Positions 8,943 through 19,331 of a stretch of DNA of 64,000 nt are shown piece after piece. How positions within the stretch are numbered: position 1 is the stretch's first letter; each line of letters opens with the position of its first letter. This DNA comes from Rhizobium bangladeshense (lineage in GTDB: Bacteria > Pseudomonadota > Alphaproteobacteria > Rhizobiales > Rhizobiaceae), in the NCBI RefSeq assembly GCF_017357245.1, contig NZ_CP071612.1:2917001-2981000 (forward strand). The letters are read 5' to 3'. A model generated the notes under the pieces. The model was not told where the DNA came from, made no database searches, and worked only from the letters and a program-made list of their open reading frames with translations. Both the position numbers and the translations under genes were made by a program.

Positions 8943-9049
8943 AGCGGCTCCCTGGAGCGCAGCGCGTCCGACGGGACGCGCCTAAGGCGCTCTATCGCTT
9001 TATTGGCGCTTTGTAGATAAGTACGCGCCCATGCTTTGCAAGAAACCGC

Positions 9050-9640
9050 TCAGCCCTTCCGGCAGGTGCAGGGCTCATAGCCGCGCGCTGTCAGCCGCCC
9101 CGGCGTCATCCCGATCAGCGCCGGGATCGCTTCCACGGCTTTCGCCTTGACCGCCTTCGCCATCTCGATCGCCGCTGCCGCGCAGACCGCGGCGTCCTCG
9201 GCGGCGTTGTGGTGTATGAAACGCAGGCCGAGATGCTCGGCGATCAGGTTCAGCCGATGCGAGAGGAAATGCGGCCAGATCCGCTGCGCCATTTTCAGGC
9301 TGCAGAGATAGGTGAGCTCCGGATAGGACTGCCGATAGAGATCGAGGCTCGCCCGCCAGACGCTGAAATCGAAAGCCGCGTTGTGCGCGATCATCGTCGC
9401 GCCGCTGATATCATCGTAAAACTCGTCCATCACCTCGGGAAACTCCGGCGCATCCTCGACATGCTCCGGCCGGATACCGTGGATGGCGATATTCATCCCC
9501 GAAAAGCGCATGTCGCGCGGGCGGATCAGCCGCTCCTCGACACGGGTCACCCTGCCCTCCTCGATCCAGGCAAGTCCGACTGAACAGGCGCTGCCGCGCT
9601 GCTCGTTGGCTGTTTCGAAATCGATGGCAATGGTCTTCAA
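9050..9640 (-). CDS. 3'-5' exonuclease, DnaQ/epsilon-like DEDD family
   Basis: The product is about 196 residues with the RNase T/DnaQ exonuclease fold. Catalytic residues visible are Asp7 and Glu9 in AIDFETANE, the Asp in NAAFDFSVW, and the final His and Asp in HNAAEDAAVC. The C-terminus has a short CTCRKG tail. I start it at a TTG (9640) directly before KTIAIDFE, because the family begins there. An in-frame ATG at 9892 would add 84 arginine-rich residues and would read through the strong hairpin at 9843-9870. The ribosome site before the TTG is weak, so the start is less sure than the function. Substrate is unknown. Confidence 0.82.
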   Translation of the reverse strand: MKTIAIDFETANEQRGSACSVGLAWIEEGRVTRVEERLIRPRDMRFSGMNIAIHGIRPEHVEDAPEFPEVMDEFYDDISGATMIAHNAAFDFSVWRASLDLYRQSYPELTYLCSLKMAQRIWPHFLSHRLNLIAEHLGLRFIHHNAAEDAAVCAAAAIEMAKAVKAKAVEAIPALIGMTPGRLTARGYEPCTCRKG

Positions 9641-9842
9641 GGACAAAAATCCGAATCGTCTAGGCCTACCGGAATAATCATAGCGGCACGCGAAGGCAAA
9701 TCTCCGCCTGTTGACATCTGCACGCGGATGGGGAAACTTCCGCGCATGATCAACTCTGTGACGCTTACCATGCATCATATCGCCACGACCCTTCCAGGGT
9801 ACGCGGGAGCGATGGTGCGTCACTAGTCGTCCGATCATCCCG

Positions 9843-9870
9843 AAAACCCTGCCGAGGCGAGCAGGGTTTT
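9843..9870. terminator. Terminator-like hairpin upstream of the acetyltransferase
   Basis: A perfect 10-bp inverted repeat AAAACCCTGC / GCAGGGTTTT with an 8-base loop. It resembles a bidirectional intrinsic terminator with a short T run on either strand. No gene ends here: it lies 5' of both the exonuclease (leftward) and the acetyltransferase (rightward). It could therefore be an attenuator in the acetyltransferase leader or the end of an unseen transcript. Confidence 0.6.
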
Positions 9871-9880
9871 CGACAAACCG

Positions 9881-9906
9881 GCTCTCCTCCAAAAACTGAG
9901 GAGAGC
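9881..9906 (+). promoter_or_regulatory. Hairpin masking the acetyltransferase ribosome site
   Basis: GCTCTCCTC (9881-9889) pairs perfectly with GAGGAGAGC (9898-9906). The right arm contains the GAGGAGA ribosome site for the ATG at 9913. When folded, the site would be hidden; melting or trans-acting binding would open it. It follows directly after the terminator-like hairpin at 9843-9870. Confidence 0.5.
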
Positions 9907-9912
9907 TATCCT

Positions 9913-10449
9913 ATGGCCAATAACGAAGAGAATGAATTCGGCGACCGAGCGCGCCTGCCGGACGGAGTCGTCGTGCGCGCTGTACGTATTTCGGATGCCG
10001 AGGAAATCATCGATCTCATAAATTTGCCGGGCTACCGGGCCGGCACGCTGCGGCCGCCCTACCAGCGGATCGAGGATGTTCGCAAGAATATGGAAAATCC
10101 GTCGCCCGGCGCGCTCAACCTCGTCGTCACCCTGAACGGCAGGATCGTCGGCAATGGCGGCCTCAACCGCCTTAGCGGCCGTCGCCAGCACGCCGCCAGC
10201 CTCGGCATGGGCGTGCATGACGATTTCACCGGTCGCGGTTTCGGCCGTATCCTGTTTGGCGCGATGGTCGATGCCGCCGACGACTGGCTCGACATCAAGC
10301 GGCTCGAACTGACCGTATATACCGACAATGAGGCCGCGATCGCACTCTATGAGAAATTCGGTTTCGAAAAGGAAGGGCTTCTGCGCTCATTCGCCTACCG
10401 CGCCGGCCGCTATGTCGACGCCTATACGATGGCGCGGCTGAGGACTTGA
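9913..10449 (+). CDS. GNAT family N-acetyltransferase
   Basis: The 178-residue protein has the GNAT fold: an N-terminal region GVVVRAVRISDAEEIIDLINLPG, the acetyl-CoA loop region GMGVHDDFTGRGFGRILFGAMV (about residues 98-120, Q/R-x-x-G-x-G/A type), and the C-terminal EAAIALYEKFGFEKEGLLRSFAYRAGRYVDAY block. The last block resembles PhnO/RimJ-type enzymes. Substrate cannot be told from sequence. The gene stands alone, has a strong ribosome site (GAGGAGA) inside a hairpin, and is followed by a repeat that may end its transcript. Confidence 0.86.
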   Translation: MANNEENEFGDRARLPDGVVVRAVRISDAEEIIDLINLPGYRAGTLRPPYQRIEDVRKNMENPSPGALNLVVTLNGRIVGNGGLNRLSGRRQHAASLGMGVHDDFTGRGFGRILFGAMVDAADDWLDIKRLELTVYTDNEAAIALYEKFGFEKEGLLRSFAYRAGRYVDAYTMARLRT

Positions 10450-10510
10450 AATAAAGGCCGACAGACACCGACCTAAAAGGCAGGAAAGGCCTGCCAAACG
10501 CTCCTTCGTC

Positions 10511-10533
10511 ATGCTCGGGCTTGTCCCGAGCAT
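10511..10533. repeat. Short palindromic repeat (REP-like)
   Basis: ATGCTCGGG-CTTGT-CCCGAGCAT is a perfect 9-bp inverted repeat between the convergent acetyltransferase and ligA genes. Very similar short palindromes are common between genes in Rhizobiales genomes (general knowledge). It may also serve as a two-way transcription stop, though no T run follows. Confidence 0.6.
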
Positions 10534-10601
10534 CTGCAACGATCGAATACAGGAGGTCCTCGACACGCGGAGGAGCCCTTAAAGCCTCCACACCGGTCTC
10601 T

Positions 10602-12836
<2,235 letters not shown>

Positions 12837-12867
12837 TTACCCTGTCCGGTGAGGACTGCCTATCAGC

Positions 12868-13395
12868 CTACTCCCAATCCAAGGCATTGCGCAGCCGGAG
12901 GCCGCTGACGTGCAGCCCGCTGTCCCTGAGGCCTTTCAGCGGCCGTAAACTGTCGACCACCCGCAATTCCACTCCGCGCGGCATGAATTCCCGGTCGAGC
13001 CGCGAAATGGCGGTGCATTCGATCGGAACAATACGCCGGCGAGCCACCCACATGCCCGCATCGCCGAGGTCCTCGAAACCTTCGGCCGGCAGCGCGTAGC
13101 GATAAATCGTCACCGTCGAGAGCCGTTCCAGCCAATGACGCTCGACATAGGCTGCTGCCCGGCAACCTGCAAGCCAATGCCGCCTCTCGGCTTCCGGCGT
13201 CTCGGATGTGGCCCAGATCAGGATCCGCGGGCAATCCCGCGGAAAGAGATACATGAAGTCATGATCGTCATCGATCGCCCAGACGAGCGGACCGTTCAGC
13301 CATTCGCAGCCCGCCGGTCGGATCGAGGGAATGCGAACCGGACGCGGCTCGAACGCCGCAATGACGGGATCATCGCTGAAATGGAAAAGGCGCAT
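12868..13395 (-). CDS. DUF6886-like protein
   Basis: The 175-residue protein starts MRLFHFSDDPVIAAFEPRP and has a WAIDDDHDFMYLFPRDCPRI segment. I associate this arrangement with DUF6886, a family without known function; the match is from memory. There is no signal peptide or membrane span. Charged and aromatic residues are frequent and several His-Trp pairs occur. It lies between recN and ligA on the same strand, with gaps of about 120 and 110 bases, so it might be cotranscribed with them, but a separate promoter is equally possible. Confidence 0.6.
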   Translation of the reverse strand: MRLFHFSDDPVIAAFEPRPVRIPSIRPAGCEWLNGPLVWAIDDDHDFMYLFPRDCPRILIWATSETPEAERRHWLAGCRAAAYVERHWLERLSTVTIYRYALPAEGFEDLGDAGMWVARRRIVPIECTAISRLDREFMPRGVELRVVDSLRPLKGLRDSGLHVSGLRLRNALDWE

Positions 13396-13513
13396 GGGAA
13401 CGGATCGCCGCTGATCGGAATGATGCGCATAACGCGAAGCGCAATGTTTGTCACCGTTGCCAGTGTTGCAGACGGTCTGGGCGAGCAGCCGCCATCTCCT
13501 TCGGCCGCGGCAA

Positions 13514-15187
13514 TCAGCCGTTACCGGCCAGCAGCCGCTTGGCAGCCGCCCTCGCCTCTTCTGTCACCGAAGCGCCGGCCAGCATGCGAGCGATCTCTTC
13601 GGTGCGATCCTTCTGCGCCATCGTCGCCACGCGGGTGGCGATCTTTTCAGAACCCTCGGCCGCCGGCCCTTTGGAGATCAGAAGATGAGTTGCCGCCCGT
13701 GCGGCGACCTGTGGCGCATGAGTAACCGACAGCACCTGGACCCGCTCGGACAGCCGCTTCAGCCGCTGGCCGATCGCATCGGCCACCGCGCCGCCGACCC
13801 CGGTATCGATTTCGTCGAAGACGAGCGTCGGGGCCGACCCGCGATCGGCGAGCGCCACCTTGAGCGCCAGCAGGAAACGCGACAGTTCTCCGCCTGAGGC
13901 GACCTTCATAATCGAGCCGGGGCGTGTACCGGGATTGGTCTGGACATGGAACTCGACGACGTCGATGCCTTCGGGAAGCGCCTCATGCGCATCCGTGGTG
14001 ATCTCGACCATGAAGCGAGCGCGTTCGAGCTTCAGCGCCGGCAGCTCGGCCATCACGGCGGCAGCCAGCGCGGTGCCGGCTTGACGGCGCTTGTCGGAAA
14101 GCGATCGCGCCGCCCGATCGTAATTCTCCCGCGCCAGACCGACCTCCGCTTCGAGCCGCGCAAGCCGCTCCTCGCCCTCATCGAGGTCGGCAAGGTCGGC
14201 GATCATGCGCACCGCGAGCGCCGGCAGCTCGGTGACGGGCACTGAATATTTGCGCGACGCGGCTCTGAGCGCGAAAAGCCGCTCCTCTACCCGCTCCAGC
14301 TCCCGAGGATCGTATTCGGTCTTGCGCAGCGCCGCTTCGACTTCCATTTGCGCATTGGAAAGCTGGTCGAGTGCGGCGTCGAGCAGCGTCACCGTCTCTT
14401 CGAGCAGCCCGGGCGCTTCATGGCTCTTGCGCTCCAGTCGGCGCACCAGCGAGGCGATATGCGGCACCGGCGAGGCATTGCCGTTCAGGAATTCGGAGGC
14501 TTCGGCAATATCGCCGGCGATCCGCTCCGCCTTCATCATCCTCTGCCTGCTTTCGGCGAGTTCGACCTCCTCGCCGTCCTGTGGTGAGAGTTTCTCGAGC
14601 TCTTCCACGGAGGAACGCAGATAGTCGGCCTCGCGCGCCGCACTTTCCACCTTCTCGCGGTGCTTTTTCAGCGTCCGTTCGCTGTCGCGCCAGATTCGAT
14701 ACAGGCGGGAAACCTCCGCAACTTCATCGGCAAGGCCGGCGAAGGCATCGAGCAGGGTGCGGTGAGCATTGGTGTCGACAAGAGCGCGATCATCGTGCTG
14801 GCCGTGAATCTCGACCAGCATCTGACCCGCCTGGCGCATCAGCTGCACGCTGACCGGCTGGTCGTTGACATAGGCCTTGGTACGCCCGTCAGCTGATTGC
14901 TGACGGCGGAAGATCAGGTCGCCCTCGTCGTCGATGCCGTTTTCACGCAGGAGCAAACGGGCCCCGTGGTCCATGCCGACGTCGAACACCGCCGTCACCT
15001 GGCCCCTGTCTTCACCATGGCGCACCAGACCGCCGTCGCCTCGCCCGCCGAGCGCCAACGACAGACTGTCGAGCAGGATGGATTTGCCCGCTCCGGTCTC
15101 GCCCGTCAGCACGGAAAGACCGGTCTCGAAGGCAAGATCCAGCCGCTCGATCAGGACGATATCGCGGATCGAAAGCTGGATCAGCAT
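13514..15187 (-). CDS. recN: DNA repair protein RecN
   Basis: The 557-residue protein is an SMC-like ATPase used in double-strand break repair. Walker A is LTGETGAGKSILL (about residues 28-39), a long coiled-coil middle region covers about 150-360, and the C-terminal half has the signature ASGGELSRFLLALK, Walker B PTLVFDEIDTGVGG and the QVLSVTHAPQVAARA switch. I start it at MLIQLSIRDIVLIE; an upstream Met at 15235 overlaps the end of bamD and adds nothing family-like. It follows bamD with only 5 bases between, so the two are likely cotranscribed. Confidence 0.95.
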   Translation of the reverse strand: MLIQLSIRDIVLIERLDLAFETGLSVLTGETGAGKSILLDSLSLALGGRGDGGLVRHGEDRGQVTAVFDVGMDHGARLLLRENGIDDEGDLIFRRQQSADGRTKAYVNDQPVSVQLMRQAGQMLVEIHGQHDDRALVDTNAHRTLLDAFAGLADEVAEVSRLYRIWRDSERTLKKHREKVESAAREADYLRSSVEELEKLSPQDGEEVELAESRQRMMKAERIAGDIAEASEFLNGNASPVPHIASLVRRLERKSHEAPGLLEETVTLLDAALDQLSNAQMEVEAALRKTEYDPRELERVEERLFALRAASRKYSVPVTELPALAVRMIADLADLDEGEERLARLEAEVGLARENYDRAARSLSDKRRQAGTALAAAVMAELPALKLERARFMVEITTDAHEALPEGIDVVEFHVQTNPGTRPGSIMKVASGGELSRFLLALKVALADRGSAPTLVFDEIDTGVGGAVADAIGQRLKRLSERVQVLSVTHAPQVAARAATHLLISKGPAAEGSEKIATRVATMAQKDRTEEIARMLAGASVTEEARAAAKRLLAGNG

Positions 15188-15192
15188 TGGGC

Positions 15193-16038
15193 TTAGGAAC
15201 CGAGCAGAAGTTTCTTGCCTGCCGCAGCGATCCACGAGCCCTTGTTTTCACGCGGCTCGGCGCCACCCGTCTGCAGCAGCTTGTAGGAATCGGCGTACCA
15301 CTGGCTGTCCGGATAGTTGTGACCAAGAACGGCTGCCGCGGTCTGAGCCTCGTCGACGATACCCATGGCATAATAGGCTTCGACGAGACGGGCCAGCGCC
15401 TCTTCGATCTGGTTCGTGTTCGGATATTTCTCGACGACGATGCGGAAGCGCGAGATTGCGGCCAGATATTCCTTCCGCTCCATATAGTAGCGGCCGATCT
15501 GCATTTCTTTGCCGGCGAGCTGGTCACGTGCGTAGCGGATTTTCGCCTGCGCGTCGTCGACATATTCGGAGTTCGGATAGTTGTCGATCACCGCCTGCAT
15601 CGCCTCGATAGTCTTGGCGGAGGCGCGCTGGTCCTGGGTCACGTCGACGATCTGTTTGGAATAGGTGAGACCGATGAGATACTGCACATAAGCGGCATCC
15701 TGGGACTTCGGATATTGCGACATGTAACGGTTGCCCGAGGCAAGCGCATCATCGAGCTTGCCCTGGCGGTATTTGACAAAGGTGCTCATCACAAGCGCCT
15801 TGCGCGCCCATTCGGAGAACGGGTTCTCCCGATCGATTGCGTCGAACTTGCGCGCCGCTTCCGCCATGTTGCCGGCCTTCATATTGGCGAGGCCCTGGGT
15901 GTAGAGCACGTCGGGCGGATCGGTTTCGAGGCCGAGCTTTGTGATATCGATATCGGGATCCGACTGGCAGCCGGAGATCGAGGCGCCTGCGCTAAGCACC
16001 AGAAGCGATGCGAACAAAGCGCGCGCTGTCTTCATCAT
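15193..16038 (-). CDS. bamD: Outer membrane assembly lipoprotein BamD
   Basis: The protein has about 281 residues and belongs to the BamD/ComL family, a lipoprotein of the BAM complex that inserts outer membrane beta-barrels. A lipoprotein signal peptide ends at Cys24 (SISGCQSDPD). The rest is TPR-like helical repeats, with family landmarks such as LYTQGLANMKAGNMAEAARKF and a VQYLIGLTYSKQI stretch. Two ATGs lie side by side (16038 and 16035) behind GAAGG; the second has the better spacing. It lies downstream of lpxC but is separated from it by a terminator, so it probably has its own promoter in 16040-16270. Confidence 0.93.
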   Translation of the reverse strand: MMKTARALFASLLVLSAGASISGCQSDPDIDITKLGLETDPPDVLYTQGLANMKAGNMAEAARKFDAIDRENPFSEWARKALVMSTFVKYRQGKLDDALASGNRYMSQYPKSQDAAYVQYLIGLTYSKQIVDVTQDQRASAKTIEAMQAVIDNYPNSEYVDDAQAKIRYARDQLAGKEMQIGRYYMERKEYLAAISRFRIVVEKYPNTNQIEEALARLVEAYYAMGIVDEAQTAAAVLGHNYPDSQWYADSYKLLQTGGAEPRENKGSWIAAAGKKLLLGS

Positions 16039-16274
16039 ACCTTCAGATCCTGCATAACCCATTCGAAAGAACCCCACTGCCGCCGCTCGCTCCACGGCAG
16101 CCACGCCTCGCTGGCGTTTCTAGCCACAAATGTGCATCAAGAGCAACGCAATGATAAGGCATTAACGCATTTTTGTGGCAGCCGCCGCCGGATTGGCCGG
16201 CTTTTCATCTTCTTGCCGACCTGTTGCAGCAGCGCATCTGCGAGAAATCATGTCGCGCCGATGCGAGCGGCCAT

Positions 16275-16303
16275 AAAAAAAACCGCCTCCGGGAAAGAGG
16301 CGG
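16275..16303 (-). terminator. Terminator downstream of lpxC
   Basis: Read on the minus strand, a 7-bp stem CCGCCTC / GAGGCGG with a 7-base loop is followed by eight T. It starts about 26 bases after the lpxC stop and separates lpxC from bamD. The remaining spacer to bamD (16039-16274) should hold the bamD promoter; no element was clear enough to call. Confidence 0.85.
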
Positions 16304-16328
16304 CCTGGTCTTGAGAATATGCTGGAGG

Positions 16329-17285
16329 TCATGCCGACCAGGGAGTGAATTCCGAAGCGCTGACGGCGATCAGTTCACGAGCGGCGACGCGCTGACGCGG
16401 CGTCGATGTCTCCACCACCTCATAGGCAGAGGGATCGGCGAGCAGCGCCTTCAAAGCATTGGCGTTCATCTTGTGGCCGCCACGATAGGACCGGTAGCAG
16501 CCGATGAACTGGACGCCGGCGAGCGACAGATCACCGACGGCATCAAGCGTCTTGTGGCGGACGAACTCGTCCTTGGCGTAACGCAGGCCTTCGACATTAA
16601 TGACGGTATTGTCGTCCGAGATGACGACGGAATTTTCGAGCGACGAACCGAGCGCATGGCCCGATGCCCAGAGACGCTCGACATCGCGCATGAAGCCGAA
16701 GGTGCGGGCGCGGGAGAGCTCGGACTTGAAGACGGCGGCGTTCATGTCGCCGGCCCACTTCTGCCGGCCGATCAGCGGGCAGTCGAAATCGATCTCGACT
16801 TCGAATCGCATGCCGTCATAGGGACGGAATTCGCTCCAGGAGCCGCCATGCTCGATTCGCACCGGCTTGGTGATGCGAATATAGCGGCGCTTGACGCCGA
16901 GTGAGACGAGGCCGGCCTGCTCGATCGCTTCGACGAAAGGCAACGAGCTGCCGTCCATGATCGGCATTTCGGCGCCCTGCACCTCGATCACGACATTGTC
17001 GAGGCCGAGTGCATAGACGGCGGCCATGACATGTTCGATCGTCGCAACCGAATGTGTGGGAGAGAAGCCGAGTACGGTGCAGAGGTCTGTATTGCCGACC
17101 TGCGAGGAGACGGCCTTCAGTTCGGTGATGTCACCATTATCATGCAGGCGCTGGAAAACGACGCCGGTGTCCGCTTCGGCCGGGTTCAGCGTGATCGAAA
17201 CATTCGCGCCCGAATGAACGCCGATGCCCGAGAGCGTAGCGGGACGCGAAACCGTCGTTTGAAAACCCAGCAAGCCAATTGCCAT
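16329..17285 (-). CDS. lpxC: UDP-3-O-acyl-N-acetylglucosamine deacetylase
   Basis: The 318-residue zinc enzyme catalyses the committed step of lipid A synthesis. It starts MAIGLLGFQTTVSRPATLSGIGVHSG, matching the family from the first residues. Zinc ligands and catalytic residues are visible: His85 in TIEHVMAAVYALG, the HKTLDAVGD motif (H-K-x-x-D) in the second domain, and the later RGGHKMNANALKAL, whose His acts in catalysis. Its place directly after ftsZ is the usual gammaproteobacterial and rhizobial order. A terminator after ftsZ indicates its own promoter in the roughly 200 bases upstream. Confidence 0.96.
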   Translation of the reverse strand: MAIGLLGFQTTVSRPATLSGIGVHSGANVSITLNPAEADTGVVFQRLHDNGDITELKAVSSQVGNTDLCTVLGFSPTHSVATIEHVMAAVYALGLDNVVIEVQGAEMPIMDGSSLPFVEAIEQAGLVSLGVKRRYIRITKPVRIEHGGSWSEFRPYDGMRFEVEIDFDCPLIGRQKWAGDMNAAVFKSELSRARTFGFMRDVERLWASGHALGSSLENSVVISDDNTVINVEGLRYAKDEFVRHKTLDAVGDLSLAGVQFIGCYRSYRGGHKMNANALKALLADPSAYEVVETSTPRQRVAARELIAVSASEFTPWSA

Positions 17286-17489
17286 AAAATCTGCCTTTAT
17301 TTTTCCGCTCCAGCGGTTTGTCCCACGGCGCGGTTGTCATTCTTTCTGCAGAAGGAACCTCGTCCAGACGACTCCTAACGCAGTTTTCTTGCATCATACT
17401 TACGTGCGCCGGCGCTCCAATCCAAATCACTGTTTCTTTCGTTTTGTTACGAAGTCACACGATTGATATCGCTCAAGAATTCCCGGCCG

Positions 17490-17525
17490 AAAAACAGCAA
17501 TGCCCGGGACCTGGATCCCGGGCAT
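17490..17525 (-). terminator. Terminator downstream of ftsZ
   Basis: On the minus strand a perfect 9-bp stem ATGCCCGGG / CCCGGGCAT with an 8-base loop is followed by TGCTG and five T. It begins 24 bases past the ftsZ stop and closes the division-gene transcript before lpxC. Confidence 0.8.
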
Positions 17526-17548
17526 GAACGGTGCCAAAAGCCCCGATT

Positions 17549-19276
17549 TCAGTTCGACTGGCGACGCAGGAATGCCGGAATTTCCAGCTGATCGTCTTCT
17601 TGCATCATGCGAGCCTGCGGAACCGCACGGCCCTGGTCGTCGAGGTTGCCGCGGCGCGGCGCATAGAGGCTTGCCTCCGGCGACAGCGGACGGCGCTGCT
17701 GCGACGCGGCTGGCGGTGCGGCGGTCATGTCGGCGGCAACGGCGTCGTCGTCACGGCGGCCGAGCGAATTGGTGATTCGCTTGAGCAGGCCCATCGGGCC
17801 GCGCTCTTCCTGGCCATGCGCGGAGGCCGGCTGGGCGCGATGGTCGAGTTCCGCCTGGACGACAGGCGGGAAATCCTCGACTTTCGGCATGCGCACCGGC
17901 TCAGCCGCCTGACGGATGATCGGCTCCTGCCGGACCGGCTGCTGAATGGGCTGCGGCTGGACGGGCTGGCTCAGCGCGGGCTGGCTCATCACCGGCGCCG
18001 GAGCCTGCTGCTGCACCTGAGGACGCATGGCCGGAGCTTCCGGTGCAGCCGCGAAGATCTTGCTCTGCGGACGGAATACTTCCTGCTGCGCAGCAGGCTG
18101 CTGGAGCGGTGCGGCGGCACGCGGGGTCGGAATTTCGAGCTCACGTTCCATCTCGGCTTCGCGAATGGTCTGCGCGATCGGATCGAGGGCCTTCGGCGCC
18201 TGCATCACCGGGGCAGGCTGAACTGCGGCCGCTGCCGGAGCAGCAGCCGCGGAGGGACGGATAGCGGGTTTGGCGGCAGGCTGGAAGTTGCGTTCTGCGG
18301 CTTCGCTGATCGCCCGGTCAATGCCTGTCGCGACGACCGAAACGCGGATGATGCCTTCAAGCGATTCGTCGAAGGTGGCGCCGAGGATGATGTTGGCGTC
18401 GGGATCGACCTCCTCGCGGATACGGGTCGCAGCCTCGTCGACTTCGAAGAGCGTAAGGTCGCGACCGCCGGTGATGGAGATCAGCAGGCCCTGGGCACCC
18501 TTCATCGAGGTTTCGTCGAGCAGCGGGTTGGCGATGGCAGCCTCGGCAGCCTGCAGCGCGCGGCCGGAGCCGGAGGCTTCGCCGGTGCCCATCATCGCGC
18601 GGCCCATCTCACGCATCACCGAGCGGACGTCGGCGAAGTCGAGATTGATGAGGCCTTCCTTCACCATCAGATCGGTGATGCAGGCGACGCCCGAATAGAG
18701 AACCTGGTCGGCCATTGCGAAAGCGTCGGCGAAGGTCGTCTTGTCGTTGGCAATGCGGAAGAGATTCTGATTCGGAATGACGATCAGCGTGTCGACCGAC
18801 TTCTGCAGTTCCTGGATGCCCATCTCGGCCAGGCGCATGCGGCGGCCGCCTTCGAAATGGAACGGCTTGGTGACGACGCCGACCGTCAGGATGCCCTTGT
18901 TGCGGGCCGCCTGCGCGACGACCGGAGCAGCGCCCGTGCCGGTGCCGCCGCCCATGCCGGCGGTGACGAAGCACATATGCGTGCCGTTCAGATGATCGAC
19001 GATCTCGTCGATGCATTCTTCAGCGGCGGCGCGGCCGACTTCCGGCTGCGAACCGGCGCCGAGGCCTTCGGTGACATTGACGCCGAGCTGGATGATGCGT
19101 TCGGCCTTCGTCATCGTCAGCGCCTGGGCATCCGTGTTGGCAACGACGAAGTCGACGCCCTGGAGGCCGGCGGTGATCATGTTGTTGACGGCGTTGCCGC
19201 CACCGCCACCGACGCCAAACACGGTGATGCGCGGCTTCAGCTCTGTGATGTCAGGCTTTTGCAGCTTGATGGTCAT
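17549..19276 (-). CDS. ftsZ: Cell division protein FtsZ
   Basis: The 575-residue tubulin homologue polymerises into the Z-ring. The N-terminal GTPase (about 1-320) has [18 protein letters not shown] and the tubulin signature [13 protein letters not shown], the T7 loop region with [11 protein letters not shown], then a very long Pro/Gln/Ala-rich linker of roughly 230 residues, and the C-terminal FtsA-binding peptide [10 protein letters not shown]. The long linker is usual for rhizobial FtsZ1. The start chosen (19276) has AAGGAAC upstream; an in-frame Met at 19321 would add 15 residues and has no better site. It follows ftsA by 55 bases. Confidence 0.97.
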   Translation of the reverse strand: MTIKLQKPDITELKPRITVFGVGGGGGNAVNNMITAGLQGVDFVVANTDAQALTMTKAERIIQLGVNVTEGLGAGSQPEVGRAAAEECIDEIVDHLNGTHMCFVTAGMGGGTGTGAAPVVAQAARNKGILTVGVVTKPFHFEGGRRMRLAEMGIQELQKSVDTLIVIPNQNLFRIANDKTTFADAFAMADQVLYSGVACITDLMVKEGLINLDFADVRSVMREMGRAMMGTGEASGSGRALQAAEAAIANPLLDETSMKGAQGLLISITGGRDLTLFEVDEAATRIREEVDPDANIILGATFDESLEGIIRVSVVATGIDRAISEAAERNFQPAAKPAIRPSAAAAPAAAAVQPAPVMQAPKALDPIAQTIREAEMERELEIPTPRAAAPLQQPAAQQEVFRPQSKIFAAAPEAPAMRPQVQQQAPAPVMSQPALSQPVQPQPIQQPVRQEPIIRQAAEPVRMPKVEDFPPVVQAELDHRAQPASAHGQEERGPMGLLKRITNSLGRRDDDAVAADMTAAPPAASQQRRPLSPEASLYAPRRGNLDDQGRAVPQARMMQEDDQLEIPAFLRRQSN

Positions 19277-19331
19277 GGTACCTGTTCCTTCTCTCTCTGG
19301 CCGCATCGCCACGCCGGCCAATTACTCAATT

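Noticed and set aside
8962..8981. 8-bp GC-rich inverted repeat just upstream of creA
   Set aside because: Short, GC-only, and without other evidence of an operator or terminator.
9641..9892. 84-residue N-terminal extension of the exonuclease
   Set aside because: It reads through a strong hairpin and has an Arg/His-rich composition unlike the family; the TTG start fits better.
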